From Paenibacillus sp. P25 (GTDB lineage Bacteria > Bacillota > Bacilli > Paenibacillales > NBRC-103111): DNA of 64,000 nucleotides. Below the pieces are notes generated by a model, which saw only the letters and a list, made by a program, of their open reading frames with translations, was not told the DNA's origin and did not search any database. Of this stretch, positions 16,826 to 25,035 are shown piece by piece. The position numbers and the translations under genes are program-made. The stretch covers positions 8,297,501 to 8,361,500 of the forward strand of contig CP085629.1 in the NCBI GenBank assembly GCA_024704175.1. The letters run 5' to 3'. The stretch's first letter is position 1, and every line of letters starts with the position of its first letter.

Positions 16826-17299
16826 ATGAGTGCATTGGCCTTTCATATCGTACTCGTGGAGCCGGAAATTCCGGCGAACACCGGCAATATATCGAGAACC
16901 TGCGCGGCGACGGGGACGTGGCTTCACCTGGTGAGACCGCTCGGCTTCAATACCGACGACCGTACGCTGAAGCGTGCAGGGCTGGATTACTGGCATGCCG
17001 TCAAGCTGGAGTACCACGATTCGTTTCAGGAAGTGAAGGACAAGTATCCGGACGGACGGTTCTTCTTTGCTACGACCAAGGCGAGTAAAATTTACACCGA
17101 TTTTACATTTCAGGATGGAGATTTCCTTGTGTTCGGCAAAGAGACCAAAGGGCTTCCGCCGGAAATTTTAACGGCCCATCCGGAGCAGCTGATGCGCATG
17201 CCGATGTCGGAGGCGGTGCGTTCGCTCAACTTGTCCAACAGCGCGGCGATTATTTTATACGAGGCTCTGCGTCAGACCGGATTTCCCGGTTTAAAATGA
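16826..17299 (+). CDS. trmL: tRNA (cytidine/uridine-34 2'-O)-methyltransferase TrmL
   Basis: This 157-residue SPOUT-class methyltransferase is the usual size for TrmL/CspR. Motifs: VLVEPEIPANTGNISRTCAA at the N-terminus, then LVFGKETKGLPPEIL and the C-terminal knot RMPMSEAVRSLNLSNSAAII, which binds S-adenosylmethionine and forms the dimer interface. It methylates the ribose of the wobble base of tRNA-Leu isoacceptors. The start ATG is preceded by AAAAGGGATG. It lies divergent from the response regulator, with a 109-base gap, and about 175 bases upstream of the AbrB-type gene. Confidence 0.94.
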   Translation: MSALAFHIVLVEPEIPANTGNISRTCAATGTWLHLVRPLGFNTDDRTLKRAGLDYWHAVKLEYHDSFQEVKDKYPDGRFFFATTKASKIYTDFTFQDGDFLVFGKETKGLPPEILTAHPEQLMRMPMSEAVRSLNLSNSAAIILYEALRQTGFPGLK

Positions 17300-17474
17300 A
17301 TCATGGAGAAAAAGGACAGAATGGAAGGATTTTTCACATGGATGTCGAATGGTAATAGGGGGCAATGACGCTATATGCCATGAATCCAAGGTGAATAAGC
17401 GGGATTGCCGCCGAATTGGATGGTTGTCGGTCCATGGAAAGAAACCTTTTTGTGAAAAGTGAGGTGAATTGACG

Positions 17475-17729
17475 GTGAAACCGGCGGGAGTGGTCAGAAA
17501 AGTAGATCAGCTGGGGCGCATCGTACTGCCCAAGTCGCTTCGCAAGCGGTACCAAATGAACGAAGGCGATCCGGTTGAGATCTTAGTCAGCGGGGATCAT
17601 ATCATCCTGGAAAGGTACCGGCCACGCTGCGTCTTTTGCAGTTCCATGGAACAGGTGAGCGAGTTTAAGGAAAGACATATTTGCGCAGAGTGTTTGTCGG
17701 AAATGAATGCATTAAAGAATGCCAAATAA
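17475..17729 (+). CDS. AbrB/SpoVT-family transition-state regulator with C-terminal CxxC pair
   Basis: The N-terminal half (KPAGVVRKVDQLGRIVLPKS then LRKRYQMNEGDPVEILV) is the swapped-hairpin AbrB DNA-binding domain. The C-terminal 35 residues carry CVFC and CAEC 16-18 residues apart, a possible zinc ribbon absent from Bacillus AbrB itself. GTG 17475 is chosen because GAGGTGA lies about 7 bases before it; the in-frame TTG 17469 is too close. AbrB proteins repress stationary-phase, competence and matrix genes. A TGTCGAA sequence at 17343-17349 resembles a Spo0A box, and abrB is Spo0A-repressed in Bacillus. Length 84-86 residues. Confidence 0.85.
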   Translation: MKPAGVVRKVDQLGRIVLPKSLRKRYQMNEGDPVEILVSGDHIILERYRPRCVFCSSMEQVSEFKERHICAECLSEMNALKNAK

Positions 17730-17759
17730 ATCTCCGATCGGACGTCTGTGCCGGTAACA

Positions 17760-17806
17760 AAAAAACATCACCCGGGCCGCCTCAATGCCTGGTGTGATGT
17801 TTTTTC
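17760..17806. terminator. Bidirectional terminator after the AbrB-type gene
   Basis: AAAAACATCAC (17761-17771) pairs with GTGATGTTTTT (17794-17804) around a GC-rich loop. The T-run on the plus strand and the A-run on the other side allow termination in both directions. Confidence 0.85.
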
Positions 17807-17830
17807 TATAATAAGAGCGAATATTGGTAT

Positions 17831-17872
17831 AAATAAATAAGGACCGGTTCCGCCCAAAGAAGCGACCGATCC
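17831..17872 (-). terminator. Terminator of the small membrane peptide gene
   Basis: On the minus strand GGATCGGT (complement of 17865-17872) pairs with ACCGGTCC (complement of 17841-17848), with one G-T pair, and is followed by TTATTTATTT. It lies just past the stop of the 32-residue ORF at 17890-17988. Confidence 0.6.
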
Positions 17873-17889
17873 TTGCAGAGGGTCACCTG

Positions 17890-17988
17890 TTACAGACCCT
17901 TGGTCTTGTCTTCATTATAAGCGGCGGTAAGCATGGCTGTGATAAACATAATGAAAACGAGAATGGAAATCCAAAAAGTGGCTGACAT
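17890..17988 (-). CDS. 32-residue single-span membrane peptide
   Basis: This is a very short gene: ATG (complement of 17986-17988) lies 6 bases after the strong site GCAGGAGGTGCAG. The product MSATFWISILVFIMFITAML plus a polar tail TAAYNEDKTKGL has one hydrophobic helix (residues 4-21) and a charged C-terminus. A terminator-like hairpin follows. The near-perfect ribosome site and hairpin argue that it is real despite its size. Such peptides often attach to larger membrane proteins or act as sporulation or stress micro-proteins; no family is recognised here. Confidence 0.65.
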   Translation of the reverse strand: MSATFWISILVFIMFITAMLTAAYNEDKTKGL

Positions 17989-18059
17989 GGGCTGCACCTC
18001 CTGCAACATATTATACCCAACCGCCCAAAAAAAGAAAACATAAAATCTGTGAACAGGCC

Positions 18060-19132
18060 TTATTTGAAAAACAAAAAATGCGTCGAAAGCGGCCGCAAAC
18101 GTCCGTCCGACGGATGATTGATGACCTGGCCGTCGAAAATAAGCGTGGAGGATCCGCCTCCGTCCAAATTGTAAGCATCCTGCACCCCAAGAGACAGCGA
18201 CTTGTCCTGAATTTCCGGAAGCGTGGCGCCGGAATTGCCGTTCTCATCATACCCGTCCGTCACCATAAACAGCGACTGATCGTTCTTGAAGCTGCCCACG
18301 ACCGTGCGGGGAGCCCTTGCCGGCGAATACAGCCATTGGGACGGGATCGCTTGCTTCTTCCCGTTCTGCAGCAGGATCGGCACGAAGGTAGCGCCGTAGG
18401 CCGGCTTCAGCTTGTCAAGGTCCTCCTGGCGGGAAAACTTGCCGCCGATCAGCTTACGGTCGGTACTGATCCCGATGAAAGTCAGATCTTCGAAGGTCGG
18501 CTCAAAGCCGTATACATATTTACCGTTCATCACAGTGGTACTGAGCGGGAACCGTTTGCCCGTCTTGGCGTCATCCGCGAATCCCCGGCATTGACGCCGG
18601 CCACGGCGCCGTAACGCTTGGCGGCGCTGAGCGTCGTTTCAGCGCCGCCGACTTTATCGTTCCCGAGCACCATCGCCATCCCTTTATCGGTTCGCAGATC
18701 GACCTTCAGCGCGTATCCCTTGTAATTCGCTTCGCTGAAAGTGAACAGCTTCAGATCGACATTGGAGGAAGAAGCCGACCGGGACAGCTTGCCGCCGAGT
18801 TTCGTCCCGATTCGGGTATCGAATACGGCCGCCGGACGTTTGGCCGCGGCATCGGCGGTCTGGATCATAGCGGAGGCCTCCGCCGAGCTTTTGGCGTACA
18901 GGTCGTAATATTTTTCGATGGTGGAACGAGTCTGGGCCGCATCCTCCTTTGTCTTATCCAGCTTGGACAAGATGGTCTGCAGCTCGCTTTGCAGGGACAT
19001 ATCGGCGGCGGCCCCAATCTTCAGTTCAGGCGACCGGACCGTGATTTGCGATATAAGCAAAAAGAGCATAAGTCCAAGAAACGGAGCGGTAGCCAGAAGA
19101 AAAGTCCGGTTAATTTGTTTCGTTAAAAGCAT
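18060..19132 (-). CDS. Phosphodiester glycosidase family (NAGPA domain) exported protein, one frame break
   Basis: It starts at ATG (complement of 19130-19132) after AGGTGAAATAAA. An N-terminal signal-anchor (FLLATAPFLGLMLFLLI, residues 11-27) is followed by a coiled coil (about 50-85) and then the NAGPA-type domain, which includes VMNGKYVYGFEP and the family hallmark NLDGGGSSTLIFDG near the C-terminus. The frame breaks near 18590 (GCCGGGGATTC, one G short). NAGPA domains split phosphodiester-linked sugars, as the human enzyme uncovers mannose-6-phosphate tags; bacterial ones are linked with wall and capsule polymers. It is the last gene of the YesM-YesN-coiled-coil operon, so an extracellular glycan substrate sensed by YesM is likely. 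Confidence 0.82.
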
Positions 19133-19149
19133 TTTTATTTCACCTAACC

Positions 19150-19585
19150 TTATTGCAGCGCGTCCAGATTTTTTTTGAGATCGTCCAGCTTCTTCTTCAC
19201 ATCCGCCAGCTGGGTGTACAGCTGATTGCTGTTGTCGGTCTTGCTGCTTGCGCTGTCTTTTGTAAAGGCGAGCAGCTCGTTGATCGAATCGATCTTGGCC
19301 TGCATCTTGGCCATATCGGCGGAGACGCCATCCTTCAGCTGGGCGACCTGCTTCTTGTAATCTTCCTGGACGGCGCTTAGGCTGCTGCTGCGTCTGCGCG
19401 GCGATGTCGTCTGTAATCTGACGTTTAAGATGATCCGTGTAAGCTTTGGCGCCCCAAGCGCCCAGGCCGATCAGCACGGCCCAGGTCAGGAACAGGTACA
19501 AATAAGTCTTCGGCCGCCGCGTCTTCGCCGCTTGGGCTGATCGGACGACGGTCTGCGGAACGGCGGATTCGATTTGGGTACTCAT
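19150..19585 (-). CDS. Single-span membrane protein with coiled coil, one frame break
   Basis: It begins MSTQIESAVPQTVVRSAQAA; a membrane helix follows (YLYLFLTWAVLIGLGAW, about residues 30-46). A long heptad-patterned region then runs to the stop at 19150-19152, ending LADVKKKLDDLKKNLDALQ. Near 19385 the frame must change by a base to keep the coil going; the uncorrected frame instead reads through into the next gene. About 144 residues. Its start overlaps the YesN stop as ATGA, and the phosphodiester glycosidase starts 18 bases after it. The glycosidase also has a coil after its anchor, so the two may pair on the outer face of the membrane. No named family is recognised. Confidence 0.65.
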
Positions 19586-21200
19586 GGTTGGCTCACCTTC
19601 CTATATTCATTCGGGGACTGTCCAACCATCTTCTTGAACACCTTGCTGAAGTATTTCTCGTCCTCGTATCCTACCATTTGGGCCACCTGGGAAATCCGCA
19701 GATGGGGATTCAGCAGCAGCGACTTCGCTTTATCCATGCGGATACCGGTGATGTAATCGGACAAGTTCACCTGAAATTCCTGTTTGAATTTGCGGGAAAT
19801 ATATTCTCGGCTCAAGTAAAAATGGTTGGCGATGTCCTGCAAAGTAATGTCCTGGTGATAATGATTCTGAATGTATTTGGCAATGTCGAAGATGACGCTG
19901 CTCTCCTGCTGCTGCTTATCCAGCGACCGCCGGGACAGCTCGGTCAGGTCGCTTAGGAGCTCCTCGCGCCAAAGCTCGATGGACAGCGTACCTTCCGGAC
20001 CCAGCGGGACGGAGAAGGGCTTTAAGCTTCCGTCAGCGGACAGCGGCGAGGGCTGGTCGCCGAATAATTCCGCGAGCTGGCGGCTGCAAAAGGCGTTGTA
20101 TTCGTGCCACCAGATCTCGAACTGTTTCACAGTGATGCGGTCCAGACGGCGGACGGCATCGATCCATCCCTCCAGCGCTTTGCCGATTTGCTCTTTGCTT
20201 CCGCGCGGATGGCGAGCCGCAGGCTTTCGGCGTAATCACTGAAGCTCAATAGCTTCCCGGCGGCGGTCTCCGGCGTATACCTATGTATGCCCTTGCCTTT
20301 GGCCAGCAAATTTCGCCGTTTCAAAGCCGTTCTAGCCTCGCTGTAAGCCGAAGGGAGACCGGCAGGGAACGGCCTCACCGAGCTGACCCCGATTTCCGGG
20401 CTGCTGCGCAGCGCCGCCTGAATGCCGGATTGGATCGAAGCAAGCAGCGATATCCGCTCATCGGAAGCGCCGTAAAGCACGACGGCAATTTCATGGTCGC
20501 TGTTCCAGTAACGAAAGGCCGTTCCCGCGCGATGGGGCGGGGCCTTCAAGATTTCGTTCGCAATATTGGTGATCGAGAAGAACAGCAGGTCCGGATGCGA
20601 GGCGAATTTGGCCCTCAGCTCCGCGCTCATCGTATCAAGAGTCAAGACGGCGACGCGGCACTCCCGCAGGGAAGCCGGAATACCGAACTCCTCGCGAAGC
20701 GCCGCGGCATGGGACTCAAACCCGGCCGGCTCGGCCAGCAGATCGGACCATATCTTCTCCCAATAAACGGGCCTGTATTGATTCCGCTCGATATTGTGTT
20801 CCTGCTGCTTGCGGCGTTCCGCTTCCTCCCTCCGCCAGCACGACGCGGCTTTCGCCACAGCCGCCTCCAGCTGATCGGCGTCGATCGGCTTCAATATATA
20901 ATCGATGCCGCCATGCTGTATCGTATGGCGGACGAGCTCGAAGTCGTCGTGCCCGCTGATCACGATCGTTTTGCCGAATGGATAATGCTGCTGCAGCCAA
21001 ACCATCAGCTCCATGCCGCTCTTCAGCGGCATCATCATATCCGTAAATATAATCTGCGGCTTATGCTCCTCGATCAGCCGAATCGCGCCGAGTCCGTCCT
21101 GCGCCTCAAGCACTTCTCCGATCCCATGGGCTTCCCACGGAACCAGCAACTTGATCGCTTCACGGACATGCTTCTCGTCATCGACGATGATCGCTTTCAA
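19582..21200 (-). CDS. yesN: YesN-type response regulator (receiver + AraC), one frame break
   Basis: TTG 21200 is taken as the start: GGAGGAGATCATC precedes it and the protein then opens LKAIIVDDEKHVREAIKLL. The receiver has its phospho-acceptor in IIFTDMMMPLKSG and the switch lysine in YILKPIDAD. The middle is a long linker. The C-terminal AraC pair of helix-turn-helices is complete (DITLQDIANHFYLSREYISR and MVGYEDEKYFSKVFKKMVGQ, then SPNEYRKV). The frame changes near 20190, between linker halves. Length about 539. YesN partners activate or repress adjacent carbohydrate transport genes; here the divergent ABC importer and the downstream glycosidase operon are the obvious targets. Confidence 0.85.
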
Positions 21201-23011
21201 GATGATCTCCTCCAGGCCTGGTTTCAAGCGGAATGCGAAGCGTGACCCGGAATCCGGACGGTTCGTTGTTCTGCACGGTTAAATCCGCCATTTCATTAAA
21301 GTAAAGCCACAGCCGCATTCTCACATTCATGAGACCGATGCTGCCGCCGTCCTCGCCGTCCGGCTCGCGGACGGTCCCTGCAGCGCCTTCCGCAAGTCTC
21401 CGGTTCAGCTCGGCCAGCTCCTCCTCGGGAAGACGTCTCCCGTTATCGGAAACGACAATTTCCAGCAAGGCCGGAGAGACCGTACGGCTGCAAATCGTCA
21501 GCTCCCCGGCCCGGACGCCGGGTCGAAGCCGTATTTGAAGTAATTCTCGACGAGCGGCTGCAGTGTCATTTTGGGAAGAAGAATGTCGAGCGTTTCCTCT
21601 TCTATATGATACCTCACTGAGAGCTCATCTTCAAAACGCTGCGTCTGCAGCTGCAAATAGGCCTTGATATGATCAAGTTCCTGCCGCAGCGGCACGACGG
21701 CTTCGTCCGTATTCATGCTGTAACGCATCATCTTCGCGAGTGAAGAGAGGAGCTTGTACACCTTCGGCGCCTGGTGCTGCAGAGCCAGCGTCCCGATCGA
21801 TTGCAGCGAATTATACAGAAAATGCGGATTGATCTGCGCCTGAAGCGCTTTGAGCTGGTTCGTTTTGTTGGCCAAATTCAGCACGTATTCGTTCTTGATC
21901 AGCTCATTGATCGTTTCCATCATAAGCCGGAACCGCCGGGCGAGGATCCCGATTTCATCCTTGGAATTCATCTGAATCTCGACGTCGAGCTGTCCCGTCT
22001 GGATCTGGTTAATATAGCCGATCAAGCGTTTGATGGGACGGGTGAAGCGGAGCGTGATCCACAAGGTAAGAACGACGACCACAATCAGCAGGACGACCAG
22101 GATCACGAATTGAATTTGAGTGAGCTCCCGGGCTCCGCTGTACAGCTGATCATACGGAATCTGCTTCACCAAGGTCCATTTCAGGAACGGCGTCTCGACC
22201 TTTTCGAAAATCCGGATGCTGTCTTTCGTCTCGAGGCTTCCTTCGGATTCGGTTTGCTTCAAGATGTCGCCCGCCCAGGTCCCGTTCGGCTTCACCCCCG
22301 GTTTATCCTGGGAGCTGCTGGAATAAACCACCTTTCCTTCCTCGTCCAGCAAGCTGATGCTCTCCTGTCCGCTCATCAGCTGGCTGAGCATCGTATCCAA
22401 GGTGTCCGTCTTGATGTCGACCGACAGCATACCGAGCTCGCTCCCGCGAAGGGACGCGGTAGATCGCCCGGTGAATGGACAGAACATAGCGGGGCTCAAA
22501 GTAAAACGACGGCCCGATATTGTAATTGTGACTGAGATGCGTCGTTTCGACCACGGATTCATAGGAGTCTTTGCGAAGCCAGCGATCCGGCGGCTCCGTG
22601 ACCTCCATATTCGGCGTCTTCTTCATATTAAACATCAAAAAAGACCGGGGCTCGCCCGGGCCGCGCTTCAGTATGCTCATATAGACCTGATAAACGTCCG
22701 GGTTCAGAGCGATCGTCTGCATCAGGTTGTAGATTTCCGCATCGCTTTCGTAGCCCGTGAAACCGGAGTTGATCAAGTTGGTGAAGGAGGCGTTCCGGTA
22801 AATGGAGAAGGTCAGCTCGTTCAGCTGGTTCATATAATTCGTCAAATTCAGCCCGCCTTGATTGAGCTGACCGCGCATTTTCGACAATCGCCCGCTGTTT
22901 AACGGACATCTTAGTGTAAATATTTGTCACCATCATGGACGTCACAATCGGGGCAATGGTTGCAATGAGCAAGAAAATAATGAGCTTAAAGCGTAAACTG
23001 TTGCGGCCCAT
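21178..23011 (-). CDS. yesM: YesM-type sensor histidine kinase, three frame breaks
   Basis: It starts MGRNSLRFKLIIFLLIATIA with the first membrane helix. An extracellular sensor region (about residues 40-300) and a second helix (IQFVILVVLLIVVVVLTLWI) follow, then a HAMP domain (TRPIKRLIGYINQIQTGQLD). The His_kinase motif is QINPHFLYNSLQSIGTLAL, with the phosphorylated His, and the ATP-binding domain ends VTLRIPLE. The frame changes near 22880, near 22500 and near 21490, so four pieces make one protein of about 610 residues. Sequence errors are likely since all motifs are intact. The 3' end overlaps the yesN start by about 23 bases. It likely senses an extracellular sugar or the loaded binding protein. 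Confidence 0.85.
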
Positions 23012-23123
23012 GGGTCAGCTCCTTTTATGGCCGGCGCGAAGGAAAGAATGGTCAATATTTTACACCAAACGGTTCATTATCTTCGGTGTCGGCGGACGAA
23101 GGCTTTTCTTATACTTGATACTA

Positions 23124-23150
23124 TAGACAAAATCTCCAGTAAAAAAAAGC
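23124..23150 (+). promoter_or_regulatory. Leader motif TAGACAA...AAAAAAAGC upstream of the permease gene
   Basis: TAGACAAAAT (23124-23133), then after seven bases AAAAAAAAGC (23141-23150), 25 bases before the first permease start. A matching arrangement, TAGACAACAT with GAAAAAAAGC, occurs upstream of the binding-protein gene at 24983-25006. Repetition before two genes of the same locus suggests a shared regulatory site, perhaps for YesN. Confidence 0.4.
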
Positions 23151-23174
23151 TCGAATTAAAAGGAGGGGTTCAGG

Positions 23175-24056
23175 GTGAATCGACGACATTCGGCAGGCTG
23201 GCTCGAACAGCTCGTATTTGTCGGTCCGGCGTTCATTTGTTTTGCGGTCATCATCATCCTGCCGTTTTTGCTCGGCATGTATTATTCCTTCACCGATTGG
23301 AACGGGGTGTCGGGGAAGGTCAGCTGGAACGGCATCGCCAATTTCAAGCAAATCTTGTTCCATGATCCTGACTTTATGAAATCGTTCTGGTTTACGATCC
23401 GGTTCTCCGTCGCGGCGGTGATCATTACGAATCTGCTCGCTTTCGCTATCGCCATGCTGCTCACGCGGCCGCTCAAGCTGCGGAATACGCCTGCGGACGG
23501 TATTCTTCCTTCCGAACGTCATCGGGGGCCGCTGCTCGGCTTCATCTGGCAGTTCATCTTCGTCAAAGGCTTCGCCGCCATCGGCGGAATCACCCATATA
23601 CCGTTCTTTAATCTCCCGTGGCTGGGCGACGAAACGACCGGCTTCTGGGGCATTGTCATCGTGTTCGCTTGGCAGACGGCCGGTTACTTCATGGTCATTT
23701 ACATCGCGGCGCTGATGAATCTGCCGAAGGATGTGATGGAAGCGGCGGAAATCGACGGAGCCAGCTCCTGGCGGCTCCTCTCGCGGATTATCGTGCCGCT
23801 GATTATGCCGGCTGTAACCGTTTGTCTGTTCCTGGCGATTTCCAACTCGTTCAAGATGTTCGACCTCAACCTGGCGCTAACCAAAGGCGGGCCGTTCCGG
23901 TCGACGGAGTCCGTGGCACTCAATATTTACAACGAAGCGTTTCAAAACAATCGTTTCGGCCTGGGGACGGCGAAGGCATTTATATTCTTCATCGTGGTAG
24001 CCGTTATTACGAGCATTCAAGTGCGGATTACCAAGAGCAAGGAGGTTGAAGCGTAA
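23175..24056 (+). CDS. Carbohydrate ABC transporter permease 1 (internal compensated frame shift)
   Basis: This 293-residue inner-membrane permease of the sugar CUT1 family has six helices. The EAA loop for the ATPase, EAAEIDGASSWRLLSRIIVP, is around residue 192. It starts at 23175 after AAAAGGAGGGG. Residues about 103-122 (NTPADGILPSERHRGPLLGF) do not look like the family. In the neighbouring frame the same DNA encodes LRTVFFLPNVIGG, the expected helix. Two opposite indels, an extra C near 23482 and a missing G in the G5 run near 23545, would account for this. It overlaps the next permease start by one base. The ATPase is not encoded here, so a shared MsmX-like ATPase is presumed. Confidence 0.9.
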   Translation: MNRRHSAGWLEQLVFVGPAFICFAVIIILPFLLGMYYSFTDWNGVSGKVSWNGIANFKQILFHDPDFMKSFWFTIRFSVAAVIITNLLAFAIAMLLTRPLKLRNTPADGILPSERHRGPLLGFIWQFIFVKGFAAIGGITHIPFFNLPWLGDETTGFWGIVIVFAWQTAGYFMVIYIAALMNLPKDVMEAAEIDGASSWRLLSRIIVPLIMPAVTVCLFLAISNSFKMFDLNLALTKGGPFRSTESVALNIYNEAFQNNRFGLGTAKAFIFFIVVAVITSIQVRITKSKEVEA

Positions 24057-24893
24057 TGGATTCCAAGCCGCGTTACACCTCTCGCACCTTCGGGCTTGAG
24101 ATCGTCGCCGTCGTGCTGGCTCTCCTGTTTCTGGTGCCGTTCTATTTCGTCATTGTGAACTCGCTGAAAACGTTCGGCGAACTGCTCACCGATCCGACCA
24201 GTCTGCCGACTGCGCTGCAGTGGAGCAACTTCAGCAGGGCTTGGAACATTATCAAATTTCCGACGGTGCTGACCAACTCGCTGATCATTACCGTGTTCAG
24301 CAACCTGGGGATTGCGCTCATCAGCTCTATGGCGGCCTATCGCCTGGTCCGGCATCCGAGCCGGTTTAACCATTTGCTGTTCGGCTTGTTCGTCGCAGCC
24401 ATGGTCATTCCGTTCCAATCGATCATGATTCCGCTCGTCAAGGTGGCCAAAACCGCCGGGCTGTTCGACAGCATACCGGGGCTTATCGTCTGTTATCTGG
24501 GCTTCGGAGCGCCGATGTCGATCTTCCTGTTTCACGGCTTCATCAAGTCCATCCCCGTGGAAATCGAGGAGTCGGCCGTCGTGGACGGAACGAGCGCTTA
24601 CGGCACCTTCTTCCGGATCGTCCTGCCGCCGCTGAAGCCGATCGCCGTCACGGTGATTCTGCTGAACAGCCTGTGGATATGGAACGACTTCCTCTTTGCC
24701 GTTTCTGATTCTGCAGAGCCCGAGCCTTAAGACGATCCCGCTCGCGACCAACTCCTTCTTCGGTCAGTATACGAAGCAGTGGGATCTGGCACTGGCTGCA
24801 CTGCTGCTCGGCATCACTCCGATCATCCTCTTCTTCCTGGCGATGCAGCGTCACATTATTGAGGGGATTACGGCAGGCTCGGTGAAAGGATAA
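24056..24893 (+). CDS. Carbohydrate ABC transporter permease 2, one frame break
   Basis: This is the second CUT1 permease, about 278 residues. The N-terminal helix is FGLEIVAVVLALLFLVPFYF, and the EAA loop ESAVVDGTSAYGTFFRIVLP is near residue 180. Near 24700 the frame changes: NSLWIWNDFLLPFLILQSPS is split, and the rest (TNSFFGQYTKQWDLALAALL, then the last helix) lies one frame over and ends ITAGSVKG at 24893. An extra T in CTCTTTG is the simplest cause. It pairs with the first permease as a heterodimer for import of an oligosaccharide or sugar derivative. Confidence 0.87.
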
Positions 24894-24898
24894 TTCCG

Positions 24899-24913
24899 TT
24901 GTAAGCGTGGTCA
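24899..24913 (+). promoter_or_regulatory. Catabolite-responsive (cre)-like site
   Basis: TTGTAAGCGTGGTCA matches the CcpA operator consensus WTGNAANCGNWNNCW at all but one position. It lies just after the second permease and about 120 bases before the binding-protein gene, so it may control a promoter for the binding protein. Confidence 0.35.
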
Positions 24914-25035
24914 ATTTGTTCCACCTTTTTGTTCAATATCCTCGGTGCCCAGGACGCGCAGCGGAATTTATAATCGGTAATGTAGACAACATAACTGAAA
25001 AAAAGCAGCTTCATCAAAAAAGGGAGGTTTCAACT

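Noticed and set aside
20283..21245. 320-residue open frame antisense to yesN
   Set aside because: Same reason: shadow of a GC-rich true gene on the other strand.
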